NCBI GenBank assembly: GCA_017938435.1
Contig: JAGBBO010000037.1
Coordinates: 1-64,000 of the forward strand
Direction of reading: 5' to 3'
Origin: Alphaproteobacteria bacterium
Lineage (GTDB): Bacteria > Pseudomonadota > Alphaproteobacteria > Rs-D84 > CACZYB01
Length of the DNA: 64,000 nt
The notes under the pieces: generated by a model
The model's database searches: none
Told to the model about the DNA's origin: nothing
Seen by the model: only the letters and a program-made list of their open reading frames with translations
Shown: positions 17,230 through 24,449 of the stretch, piece after piece
Position numbering within the stretch: the first letter of the stretch is position 1
Layout of the letters: each line of letters starts with the position of its first letter
Translations under genes and position numbers: made by a program

Positions 17230-17953
17230 ATTTTATTTTACCTCTACTAAATGTCATTTTTACAACATTAAGCATAGCCTCAAAAAAAATCTTTTTACTC
17301 ATCTTGGATTTTCCAACTCTTCTATCTTCAAAAATAATTGGTATTTCAACTATTTTTAATCCAGCCAAAATATTTCTAAATTTCATTTCTATTTGAAAAC
17401 AATAACCATTCGAAATAATAGTTTTAAGATTTATTTTTTCCAAAGATTTTCTTGTATAACAATTATACCCACCGGTTAAATCCTTAATGGAACTTAAAAG
17501 CAAAAATCTTGCATACAACGAACCACCTTTTGAAATAATTTTTCTACCTATTCCCCAATTTTTCACACCACCATTTTTTACATACCTACTCCCAATACAA
17601 ACATCTGCACCATTTTTAATTGCATCAAGCATATCTTTTATATAAATAGGATTATGCGAAAAATCAGCATCTTGAGAAATAAATGTATCAAACCCATTTT
17701 CCATAGCCCACTGAAAACCTTGAATATACGCAGTCCCTAAACCTAATTTTCCACTTCTATGAAGAATATGAAGTCTGTCACCAAACACTTTGTCTTTAAT
17801 TAAATTATCAACCAAAGCCCCTGTTCCATCCAACGAATTATCATCCACAACTAAAATACTAACATCTGGATTTATATCAAAATCCTTTGAAATAATTTCT
17901 TTTATGTTTTCTATTTCATTGTATGTTGGAATGATTATACAAACTTTTTTCAA
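17216..17953 (-). CDS. Polyprenol-phosphate mannose/glucose synthase (DPM1-like GT2)
   Basis: This 245-residue GT-A glycosyltransferase transfers a sugar from a nucleotide donor to polyprenol phosphate at the cytoplasmic face. It shows 'VCIIIPTYNEIENIKEI', 'ILVVDDNSLDGTGALV', the DxD-type 'FISQDADFSHNP', 'IGSRYVKNGGVKNWGIGRK' and 'DLTGGYNCYTRKSLEKI', which is the bacterial DPM1 pattern. I choose a TTG start at 17953: AGAGG lies 5 nt upstream, and the codon is 10 nt after the stop of the preceding gene. The other upstream frame start (18004, also TTG) would add a hydrophobic stretch and overlap that gene. No C-terminal membrane domain is present, as in the short DPM1 type. Confidence 0.88.
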   Translation of the reverse strand: MKKVCIIIPTYNEIENIKEIISKDFDINPDVSILVVDDNSLDGTGALVDNLIKDKVFGDRLHILHRSGKLGLGTAYIQGFQWAMENGFDTFISQDADFSHNPIYIKDMLDAIKNGADVCIGSRYVKNGGVKNWGIGRKIISKGGSLYARFLLLSSIKDLTGGYNCYTRKSLEKINLKTIISNGYCFQIEMKFRNILAGLKIVEIPIIFEDRRVGKSKMSKKIFFEAMLNVVKMTFSRGKIKSMMN

Positions 17954-17963
17954 ATCAACCTCT

Positions 17964-18185
17964 TTAATTTTTAGAAGTATTAAAACAAGCCATACACAAA
18001 GCAATTATATATGGAAAACCGAATAAAAAACTCAAATAACAAAGTGTTTTTACAACTTCGACATCTTGCTTTGCTAATCCTCTTTTTTTTGCAATAGAAA
18101 TAGGTAATTTCCAAATCTCATACGCCACATAAATACAAGCAAAAAAGGCACAAAAATAAAAAATACCAAAAAGAATGTTATTCAT
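17964..18185 (-). CDS. Small two-helix membrane protein
   Basis: This 73-residue protein has 'ILFGIFYFCAFFACIYVAY' as a first membrane segment, a basic linker 'KLPISIAKKRGLAKQD' and a second hydrophobic segment 'LCYLSFLFGFPYIIALCMAC'. The topology and the Pro-Ile-Ile-Ala-like spacing recall small superinfection-immunity-like membrane proteins, but similarity is too weak for a name. The start at 18185 has GGGAGG 5 nt upstream; the earlier frame start (18209) would place that ribosome site inside the gene. It lies 10 bp upstream of the DPM1-like gene and is probably co-transcribed. Confidence 0.65.
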   Translation of the reverse strand: MNNILFGIFYFCAFFACIYVAYEIWKLPISIAKKRGLAKQDVEVVKTLCYLSFLFGFPYIIALCMACFNTSKN

Positions 18186-18244
18186 AAAAACCTCCCACTT
18201 AAATAACAAAAAGAAAAAGATTCGACAACGACTTCCCTATCAAG

Positions 18245-18332
18245 TGGCGGAAAGAGGGGGATTCGAACCCTCGATACCTTGCGGTATGCACGCTTTCCAA
18301 GCGTGTGCAATCGACCACTCTGCCATCTTTCC
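18245..18332 (-). tRNA. tRNA-Ser (anticodon GGA)
   Basis: An 88-nt minus-strand cloverleaf with acceptor GGAAAGA/TCTTTCC, a long variable arm, T-loop TTCGAAT and encoded CCA. Anticodon loop TTGGAAA gives GGA, reading UCC/UCU. Unlike the other four tRNAs of the window it has no copied 3' end downstream. Confidence 0.95.
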
Positions 18333-18380
18333 TTATCATCAAACTAAGAAAATTTTACTTTAAAATTTGAATAAGTCAAT

Positions 18381-18403
18381 AAAAAAGGGAGCCGAAACTC
18401 CCA
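18381..18403 (-). terminator. Terminator of the large cysteine/serine-rich gene
   Basis: GGGAG (18387-18391) pairs with CTCCC (18398-18402) and on the minus strand is followed by T6. It lies 20 bp past the stop codon at 18422. Confidence 0.8.
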
Positions 18404-18421
18404 TTTTACGATTAAATAATT

Positions 18422-20581
18422 TTATTTATTTTGCATTTCCTGGAACATCTGTAATGCCTTAACAAGAGAAGGTTCTTCATTTATACTATCAAGCATTTTT
18501 GTACATTCTACTTTCTTTGCATCACAATCTTCTTCCTTACATGTTCCACCTCCAATAAGATATTGATCCCCTCCAACACAACGGTATTGATAAATACCAT
18601 CAGAAATATTTTTCTTTGCAAATGTCGCTTTTTTAACAGGATCACCCCATGCTATACTTTCAAATGGTCCAGAAACTTCTTCCCAGAAAAGATCTTCAAA
18701 AATTTTATTCATCCCCTCTTCCGAAATTTTCCATTGTTTAAATAATTCAGGATCTCTAGTAGAAAACCTCTTATAACTATCTACATTATACCTATGACTT
18801 TGAAGCCAATTAGACCAATAATTCTTTGTAACACTATCACAATTATTTAAAGTTGCAGTATAGGCAGCACCATCCAAATCAAGTTTTATAAAATTACAAG
18901 TTTTAGATGAATTGTATTGACGCGATGGAATTATACATGGTAAAGAATCACATCTCCAAGAAAAATTATCACCAAATACAAATTTACCAATCTTTCCTCT
19001 AAGATAACCAGATACACGAACACTAACTGACACATCGTTTTCACGACACACCAAATAATTAAAAAGTGAACTTTTATCAGAATTAGAACAATCATATGAA
19101 CGAGAACTGGAATATCCTTCTCCATTAAGTGCAAGATTAACAAAATCACTGGTTAATACAGTCACTGGACTACAATAGCTTGCCCCTCTAAATGTGTTAG
19201 AAAAAGATAAACCAAAATTACTATTCCCAAAATTATTACTATTCACAAAATCACATTTTTTACACTCTGTTGCACCAGACTGATCATTATATGTTCCAGC
19301 AGGACATTTTACACAAGCTTTTGCACCATCCTTTGAATAAGTACCTGCAAAACAAGTTAAACAACTCTTTGTTATTTCATCATAATATGATCCAGCCTTA
19401 CAAGAACTAGACGCATCTACTTTTTTCTTCTCTTCTTCTTCAGCTTTTTTCTTCTCAGCAGCAATCCTCTCTTCTTCAGCTTTCTTCTTCTCAGCCGCAA
19501 CCCTCTCTTCCTCAGCTTTCTTCTCAGCCGCAGCCTTCTCTTCCTCAGCTTTCTTCTTCTCAGCAGCAGCCTTCTCTTCTTCGGCTTTCTTCTTTTCAGC
19601 AGCAGCCCTCTCTTCTTCGGCTTTCTTTAATGATTCTTCATCATTAACAGGTTCAGAAACAGCCTCTTCCACTACAGAAGTTACAGCATTCACCTTACAA
19701 TCATTTATACTCATAGCTCCAACCGAAGATTCTGTTCCATCCGGACATTTCTCACATTTAGCAATATAATTATCACCTATAGATACAGCATAAAAATTAG
19801 CCTTACACTGTGCAACATAAGCACTATCAAAACCCCAGTCATATGCCTCTTCATCTGTTGCCTTTCTTGCATTTGCATTTGCAGGAAGGGAACATTCACT
19901 ATCTGTATTAGGGTTAATATATTTACTTTTTCTCCTTTCCATTGGAACACCAATAGGACAAATATCATAATTAGAAACACAAACCGAAGATTTCAAAATA
20001 TAACCATCATTACATTCAAAATAAACAGCCTCATTTTCATCTTCAATCCATGCAAGTTTCCTAAGCCCAGATTCTTCAGTCCACAATTCTTCATACGCAT
20101 TTTCTGGTGCATCACATTTTTTTGTCTTCGCAGAATAATAAACTCCATCTACTGCACGTAAAACTACACCAACTTTACAAAAATTCTTTTTTACTTCTTC
20201 AACAGGAGTTTCCTCAACAACAGAAGTTTCCTCAACCTCCGTTTTCAAAGATTTTGATGTTATTGTTTTTTTAGAAGCACTTGCCCTTTTTGATGATTTT
20301 GATGAATTCGCAGCTGCACGCTTACTTGATTTTGTAGAAGAAACCCCTGATTTTGAACTTGCCGAACGCAAACCCTTCTTACTCGATGATGCCGACTTTT
20401 TTGAACTTGCCGAACGCAAACCTTTCTTTGAACTTGCTGAACGCAAACCTTTCTTTGAAGAAGTTTTAGCCTTCGAAGAACCAGACGACTTAGATGAAGC
20501 CCTCTTCGACGACCTTGCACTCTTCGTTTTTGCTACAGTAATATCTGACATAAAAATAAATAGAACAATTATATAGAACAA
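18422..20581 (-). CDS. Large Ser/Lys- and Cys-rich surface-type protein, body frame (719 codons, start out of frame)
   Basis: The body has a Ser/Lys/Arg/Ala-rich region (about residues 17-110) with repeats of the 'KKGLRSASS' type. A cysteine module follows (~130-290), then a charged tract of about five AEEEKAAAEKKK-like units (~305-395), GCC2/GCC3-like repeats 'CKAGSYYDEITKSCLTC' and 'CPAGTYNDQSGATECKKC', and a ~220-residue globular end with cysteine pairs. A secreted, envelope-attached protein is likely. In this copy the frame begins at 20581 without a ribosome site, whereas the well-placed start at 20660 is in another frame because of a 13-bp duplication (20560-20585). Deleting one repeat copy joins MVRQNE... 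to this body with a normal signal peptide ending near 'SDITVAK'. Function unknown; phase variation is my inference. Confidence 0.75.
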   Translation of the reverse strand: MFYIIVLFIFMSDITVAKTKSARSSKRASSKSSGSSKAKTSSKKGLRSASSKKGLRSASSKKSASSSKKGLRSASSKSGVSSTKSSKRAAANSSKSSKRASASKKTITSKSLKTEVEETSVVEETPVEEVKKNFCKVGVVLRAVDGVYYSAKTKKCDAPENAYEELWTEESGLRKLAWIEDENEAVYFECNDGYILKSSVCVSNYDICPIGVPMERRKSKYINPNTDSECSLPANANARKATDEEAYDWGFDSAYVAQCKANFYAVSIGDNYIAKCEKCPDGTESSVGAMSINDCKVNAVTSVVEEAVSEPVNDEESLKKAEEERAAAEKKKAEEEKAAAEKKKAEEEKAAAEKKAEEERVAAEKKKAEEERIAAEKKKAEEEEKKKVDASSSCKAGSYYDEITKSCLTCFAGTYSKDGAKACVKCPAGTYNDQSGATECKKCDFVNSNNFGNSNFGLSFSNTFRGASYCSPVTVLTSDFVNLALNGEGYSSSRSYDCSNSDKSSLFNYLVCRENDVSVSVRVSGYLRGKIGKFVFGDNFSWRCDSLPCIIPSRQYNSSKTCNFIKLDLDGAAYTATLNNCDSVTKNYWSNWLQSHRYNVDSYKRFSTRDPELFKQWKISEEGMNKIFEDLFWEEVSGPFESIAWGDPVKKATFAKKNISDGIYQYRCVGGDQYLIGGGTCKEEDCDAKKVECTKMLDSINEEPSLVKALQMFQEMQNK
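19430..19625 (-). repeat. Tandem 33-36-bp repeats coding AEEEKAAAEKKK-like units
   Basis: About five consecutive imperfect units inside the large surface-protein gene. One unit is 11 instead of 12 residues. Such in-frame repeats are prone to copy-number change without frameshift. Confidence 0.8.
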
Positions 20582-20660
20582 TTATAAAAAGAAAAATACT
20601 AAATCTTCTTAGTATTTTAAGGGGGTTAACTCTCCCAACACATTCGTTTTGTCTAACCAT
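20490..20660 (-). CDS. Out-of-frame 5' end of the surface-protein gene (56 codons)
   Basis: ATG 20660 has GGAGAG 6 nt upstream, the best initiation signal of this locus. The peptide 'MVRQNECVGRVNPLKILRRF' followed by 'SIFLFIIVL' is a typical long signal-peptide n- and h-region. After the first 13-bp repeat copy the frame leaves the coding register and stops at 20490. With one repeat unit fewer, reading continues '..IIVLFIFMSDITVAKTKS' into the 719-codon body. It is therefore most likely the true gene start, shifted OFF in this sequence, rather than a separate small protein. Confidence 0.7.
   Translation of the reverse strand: MVRQNECVGRVNPLKILRRFSIFLFIIVLYNCSIYFYVRYYCSKNEECKVVEEGFI
20560..20585. 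repeat. 13-bp tandem duplication in a signal-peptide region
   Basis: Two perfect adjacent copies of ATAGAACAATTAT (20560-20572 and 20573-20585). Thirteen is not a multiple of three, so copy number decides whether the start at 20660 is in frame with the downstream body. Confidence 0.95.
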
Positions 20661-20743
20661 AACAAACTCTCCATGTTTATATATACACAATATATCAAAA
20701 TTATATCATATTAAATAAAAAAATGCAATATTTTAATATAAAT

Positions 20744-20977
20744 TTAACTTTTCTTTTTGAATGGATTTGTTGGATGTAAAAACCATCCAATAACAGACAT
20801 ACATTTTTCAACACAGAAAAATACTAACCACATTAAGATAAGTAAAACCGGAACTGATGTATGAATTCTATACCCAAGCCAAAAAATATCCACTGTTCCG
20901 TAATTATTGGAAATCCAAACACCAATCACAGAAAACAAAAGAAATATAAAAAAATATTTGAATGCAGTCTTTAACAT
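20744..20977 (-). CDS. HemY N-terminal membrane anchor only (truncated HemY-like protein)
   Basis: This 77-residue protein matches the two-helix N-terminus of alphaproteobacterial HemY: 'FKYFFIFLLFSVIGVWISNN', then 'VDIFWLGYRIHTSVPVLLILM', in which 'WLGYRIxTSVxVLL' is the family hallmark. Full HemY proteins have a TPR domain of ~300 further residues; here the gene ends 'HPTNPFKKKS' with no TPR and no open continuation, only ~50 bp of spacer before the next gene. It follows the Mic60-like gene by 8 bp, the order known for alphaproteobacteria (mic60-hemY). It may be a reduced, still expressed protein, since frame and codon use are normal. Confidence 0.75.
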   Translation of the reverse strand: MLKTAFKYFFIFLLFSVIGVWISNNYGTVDIFWLGYRIHTSVPVLLILMWLVFFCVEKCMSVIGWFLHPTNPFKKKS

Positions 20978-20985
20978 TTTATCTC

Positions 20986-22026
20986 CTATTCATTTGCTTC
21001 TTTTGTTGGTTCAGTAACCAAAAACACCTTTTTCTTCGGAGCAACTTTTTTCACTTCTACATCATGCAAAGCCTTTTCCAAAGCAACCTTTAAAACTGGT
21101 GCCATCACAGCATTTGCAGAAAGTTTAATTTTTGCGTCATTATACCAATTTTTTGCAAAATTAAATCCAGCCTCGGATACTTCTTTCAATTTTTCAAATT
21201 CCATAACTGCCATATTCAAATCAGCTTCTTTTAAATATTTTTCAACATTTGCAACAATATAATCTACAGTTTTTTCTTCATCTATTTTGTTTTCAAAATC
21301 AATCTTTCTTACTTTCAAAAGTCCCTTTACACGGAAAACAAATCTATCACGAATATTGTCACCTTCACCATTTGGATTATCAGCCATAAACACTATATCC
21401 CCAGCAATTTTTTCAAATTCATTTCTAAGTTGAGCATAAGTTTTAATTCCTGTTTCACTATATGGGAAAAGAACTTTTTCCGCCTCCTTTACAACCTTAT
21501 CCTTACCAGCCACTTCTATCAAAGTATCAAGTTCGGCTTTAAAATTATCACCACGATTTATTGCATCACGAAGAAGTGTTGCCGAAGTCAACATCAAAAG
21601 ATTTATACCTTTATAAGTTTTATTATATTCCTCCAAAGATTTAATTTTTGATTCAACTTTTTCTAAATCATTTTTATCGAACATAAGTTCACGCACTCTT
21701 TGGATATTATCTTTTATATCAAGACCAAATTGTTGAACTTGCTCTTTAATATCAACCTTTTGCAAATCACGAATTTTTTTAATATATGTTTCTAAAAGTT
21801 CAACACCGCCCTTTTCCATATTATCAACCTTATTTGCTAAAACAGCAACCTGTCTTTTCTGGTTATCAAGTTCCAAACTTAAAAAACCAATAATCCAAAT
21901 CATAAGGATAAAAAGAAAGGCAAAAATCACCACCTGAAACACAGAAAATGAAGTTTCCTTTCGTGGAGTTTTTACAATTTCAACTACTGTATCTTTTGTT
22001 TTTTCTATTTTATTTTTTTTAAACAT
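20986..22026 (-). CDS. Mic60/mitofilin-like inner membrane protein (COG4223)
   Basis: This 346-residue protein has a basic cytoplasmic N-terminus, one membrane helix 'VFQVVIFAFLFILMIWIIGF' (about residues 31-50), a long charged coiled-coil region, and a C-terminal amphipathic 'mitofilin' segment around 'KEVSEAGFNFAKNWYNDAKI'. This is the layout of alphaproteobacterial Mic60, the relative of mitochondrial MICOS Mic60 that shapes membranes. Context supports it: it lies immediately upstream of the HemY-type gene, as in the known alphaproteobacterial heme-operon arrangement. The second ATG (22026) is preferred because AGGAG lies exactly 6 nt upstream of it. The C-terminus ends in a Lys/Ala/Glu-rich tail. 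Confidence 0.75.
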   Translation of the reverse strand: MFKKNKIEKTKDTVVEIVKTPRKETSFSVFQVVIFAFLFILMIWIIGFLSLELDNQKRQVAVLANKVDNMEKGGVELLETYIKKIRDLQKVDIKEQVQQFGLDIKDNIQRVRELMFDKNDLEKVESKIKSLEEYNKTYKGINLLMLTSATLLRDAINRGDNFKAELDTLIEVAGKDKVVKEAEKVLFPYSETGIKTYAQLRNEFEKIAGDIVFMADNPNGEGDNIRDRFVFRVKGLLKVRKIDFENKIDEEKTVDYIVANVEKYLKEADLNMAVMEFEKLKEVSEAGFNFAKNWYNDAKIKLSANAVMAPVLKVALEKALHDVEVKKVAPKKKVFLVTEPTKEANE

Positions 22027-22035
22027 AAACATCTC

Positions 22036-22410
22036 CTAAAATTTAAAATCAATCACAGTATTATTTTTTGGTTCTGCACTTGATGAAAGTGTAGCCGATA
22101 ATGTTTTTATTTTTGTGGTAATCTGGGCAATCGCATTTGCCAAAACTTCTTCATCCAAAGCATCTTCTTTCAACAAAGAAAGTTGATGTTCCAAATTTGA
22201 AATTTTATTTTTTGCCTTTGTAATATCACCAAAAGTCAAAATACAAACCATCAAAAGCAAAGTTTCATTATCAACATCCCCAAACATAGATGATAAATTT
22301 TTTGCCTTATTATCAATTTGCTCAGCAATAGAAAGAATTTGTTCTTCCTGCCCTGCACCACAATCCACAGAATAATTTTTTGAATTTATTTTAAAATTAA
22401 CTGTTGGCAT
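22036..22410 (-). CDS. zapA: Cell division protein ZapA
   Basis: This 124-residue protein starts 'VNFKINSKNYSVDCGAGQEE', the ZapA N-terminal globular domain, followed by 'ILSIAEQIDNKAKNLSS' and a long coiled coil 'NKISNLEHQLSLLKEDAL'. ZapA binds and bundles FtsZ filaments at the division ring. The central 'NETLLLMVCILTFGDI' is typical. It lies between the coiled-coil gene at 22419 (8 bp) and mic60 (9 bp), so division and membrane-shaping genes share an operon here. Confidence 0.85.
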   Translation of the reverse strand: MPTVNFKINSKNYSVDCGAGQEEQILSIAEQIDNKAKNLSSMFGDVDNETLLLMVCILTFGDITKAKNKISNLEHQLSLLKEDALDEEVLANAIAQITTKIKTLSATLSSSAEPKNNTVIDFKF

Positions 22411-22418
22411 TTTTCCCT

Positions 22419-22682
22419 CTAAAACTTATTTATTTTATTTTTAAGTGAAATTGATAAATCATGTATCTCAGCAATAGCACGCCTTACCTTACTTTGTTCA
22501 ATTAACAAAGAATGTTTAAGATTATCTATTTGAATACGATTTTTTTCATCATTTTCCTTATAAAATTCAACTTCTTGTGAAAAATCTTGCGATTTTACTT
22601 TTTTATATGCTAAAAAACTCTGTTCCAATTCAGTAACAGAATCTGATAATAGTTGTAAAGAATTACTAAGTTTTTCTTTCAT
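22419..22682 (-). CDS. Small coiled-coil protein upstream of zapA (DUF4164-like)
   Basis: This 87-residue protein is one uninterrupted helical coiled coil, with heptad-like Leu/Ile spacing in 'LQLLSDSVTELEQSFLAYKK' and 'IQIDNLKHSLLIEQSKVRRA'. Alphaproteobacteria often carry a short coiled-coil gene (DUF4164 type) before zapA, and this one fits in size and place; the family name is from context more than from sequence. It is the first gene of the leftward operon coiled coil-zapA-mic60-hemYN and is divergent from rph over 77 bp. Confidence 0.65.
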   Translation of the reverse strand: MKEKLSNSLQLLSDSVTELEQSFLAYKKVKSQDFSQEVEFYKENDEKNRIQIDNLKHSLLIEQSKVRRAIAEIHDLSISLKNKINKF

Positions 22683-22759
22683 ACTTGCCTTTTTTAAAAA
22701 AGTTATATATAACTTATATAAAATATACTAAAAAACTAAATAGAATTCAAGGATAAAAA

Positions 22760-23713
22760 ATGAGAAAATCTTTAAGGAAAAATGACGAACTAAGAAATAT
22801 TGAATTAAAAACAGGTGTAAATAAATACGCTGATGGTTCATGTTTAATTACTTGTGGTGATACACAAGTGATGTGTACTGCAACAATAGAACCAAAAGTT
22901 CCTTTGTTTTTGAAACATTCTGGTCAAGGTTGGGTAACTGCAGAATATGGTATGCTTCCAGGTTCATGCACAACTCGTGTTGACAGGGACAAGGCAAAAC
23001 AAGGTGGTCGCACTGCTGAAATTCAAAGATTGATTGGTCGTTCACTTCGTTCTGTTGTTGATTTACAAAAACTTGGTGAAAGACAAGTTATTATTGATTG
23101 CGATGTTATCCAAGCAGATGGTGGCACACGCACTGCATCAATCACTGGTGGATATATTGCTTTATACATTGCTCTTAAAAAATTACAACAAAAGCAAAGA
23201 TGGACTACCTCCCCTATCCTTGATATGGTTGCAGGTATTTCATGTGGTATTGTTAATGGTGAAATTCTTCTTGACCTTGATTACGAAGAAGATAGTAATG
23301 CCGAAACAGATAGTAATTTTGTTATGACAGAAAGTGGTGGTATTGTTGAAATCCAAGGAACTGCTGAAAAAATCCCATTCACTGAAAATGAACTAACAAA
23401 ACTTATTACAACTGCAAAAGCTGGACTTGCAACTATATTTGAAAAACAAAAAGAAGCTATTCAAAAAATAGATGAAGAACTTGAAGCTGAAAAACAAGCA
23501 AGATTAGAAGCAAGACTTGCTATGGCTGCAGAAATAGAAGAAAAAAAACTTAAGAAAGCATTAAAAAAGGAAATAAATGGTAATACATTAGCAGAACCTA
23601 CTTTAAAACCTGTAAAAATGATGAAAAATTCTTCAAAGAAAAAAACTTCTAAAAAAGTTTTAGATGAAAACGGAGATATCAACGGAAACATAGCTGACAA
23701 TGCGGAGGTATAA
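22760..23713 (+). CDS. rph: Ribonuclease PH with a C-terminal tail
   Basis: RNase PH trims the 3' ends of tRNAs phosphorolytically. The core matches fully: 'GWVTAEYGMLPGSCTTR', 'GGRTAEIQRLIGRSLRSVVD', 'IIDCDVIQADGGTRTASITG' and 'GGIVEIQGTAEKIPFTENEL'. The usual protein is ~238 residues; this one has 317. The extra ~75 residues are Lys/Glu/Ala-rich and then a low-complexity Asn/Lys/Ser stretch, probably a coiled coil plus disordered tail. The next gene starts 2 bp after its stop. The role of the tail is not clear; RNA contact through lysines is possible. Confidence 0.93.
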   Translation: MRKSLRKNDELRNIELKTGVNKYADGSCLITCGDTQVMCTATIEPKVPLFLKHSGQGWVTAEYGMLPGSCTTRVDRDKAKQGGRTAEIQRLIGRSLRSVVDLQKLGERQVIIDCDVIQADGGTRTASITGGYIALYIALKKLQQKQRWTTSPILDMVAGISCGIVNGEILLDLDYEEDSNAETDSNFVMTESGGIVEIQGTAEKIPFTENELTKLITTAKAGLATIFEKQKEAIQKIDEELEAEKQARLEARLAMAAEIEEKKLKKALKKEINGNTLAEPTLKPVKMMKNSSKKKTSKKVLDENGDINGNIADNAEV

Positions 23714-23714
23714 T

Positions 23715-24428
23715 ATGTCAAAAAATAAAACTGAAAAAAAATTATCATTAAAAGAACAATATATCGAAAGCCAAAAAAATGCTTTCTTTCGTGAAGTCCA
23801 AGAAGATGTTCAAGCCGAACAACTTTCAAAAATTTGGCAAAAATATAAAAACTATATCATATCTATAATTGTTCTTATCCTTGCAATTACTATCGCAAAA
23901 AATTGGTTTATCACATATAAAAAAGATATAAGTTTAAAAAATGCAAAAAGATTTGAACAAATTATGTCAAAAGAAAATGTATCTGTTGATACTCGTATTT
24001 CTGAATTAAAAGAATTTGCAAACGAAGCAAAATTCGGCTACAAAAATATTGCATATTTCAATATTTATTCAACACAAATTGAAAACAATAAATATAATGA
24101 TGCAATAGATACTCTTAACGATATAATAAAAAATTCATCAGATGAGGTTTTTGAAAATCTTGCAATAATAAAACTTGGCACAATGCTTTCATCTCTTTCT
24201 GGAAAAGATTTAACTGCAATAAAAAAGAACTTATTATATATAAACTCATCAAAACCATTATCTGCTGTTGCAAAATTTGTTCTTGGCTCTATCTATGTAA
24301 AAGAAAATAATTTTGATTCTGCAGAAAAGATTTTCGAAGATTTAGTCGATAATATAAATCTTCCAGTAAGTCTTAAATCTCAAAGTTTAACATTATTGAA
24401 TTACATAAAATCTGCAAAAACAAAATAA
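23715..24428 (+). CDS. YfgM-like membrane-anchored TPR protein
   Basis: This 237-residue protein has a charged cytoplasmic N-terminus, one membrane helix 'KNYIISIIVLILAITIAKNW' (about residues 46-65) and a periplasmic part of TPR-like helix pairs ('IENNKYNDAIDTLNDIIKNS', 'YVKENNFDSAEKIFEDL'). In proteobacteria YfgM sits next to BamB and interacts with the Sec translocon and periplasmic chaperones; here bamB follows 21 bp later, which supports the call. The start at 23715 has GGAGG 6 nt upstream. Part of the rph-yfgM-bamB operon. Confidence 0.78.
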   Translation: MSKNKTEKKLSLKEQYIESQKNAFFREVQEDVQAEQLSKIWQKYKNYIISIIVLILAITIAKNWFITYKKDISLKNAKRFEQIMSKENVSVDTRISELKEFANEAKFGYKNIAYFNIYSTQIENNKYNDAIDTLNDIIKNSSDEVFENLAIIKLGTMLSSLSGKDLTAIKKNLLYINSSKPLSAVAKFVLGSIYVKENNFDSAEKIFEDLVDNINLPVSLKSQSLTLLNYIKSAKTK

Positions 24429-24449
24429 AAATATAGGAGGGAAAATAAA

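Noticed and set aside
18004-18185. Longer start for the DPM1-like glycosyltransferase (18004)
   Set aside because: It would begin inside the upstream membrane-protein gene without a ribosome site. The TTG at 17953 has AGAGG at the proper distance.
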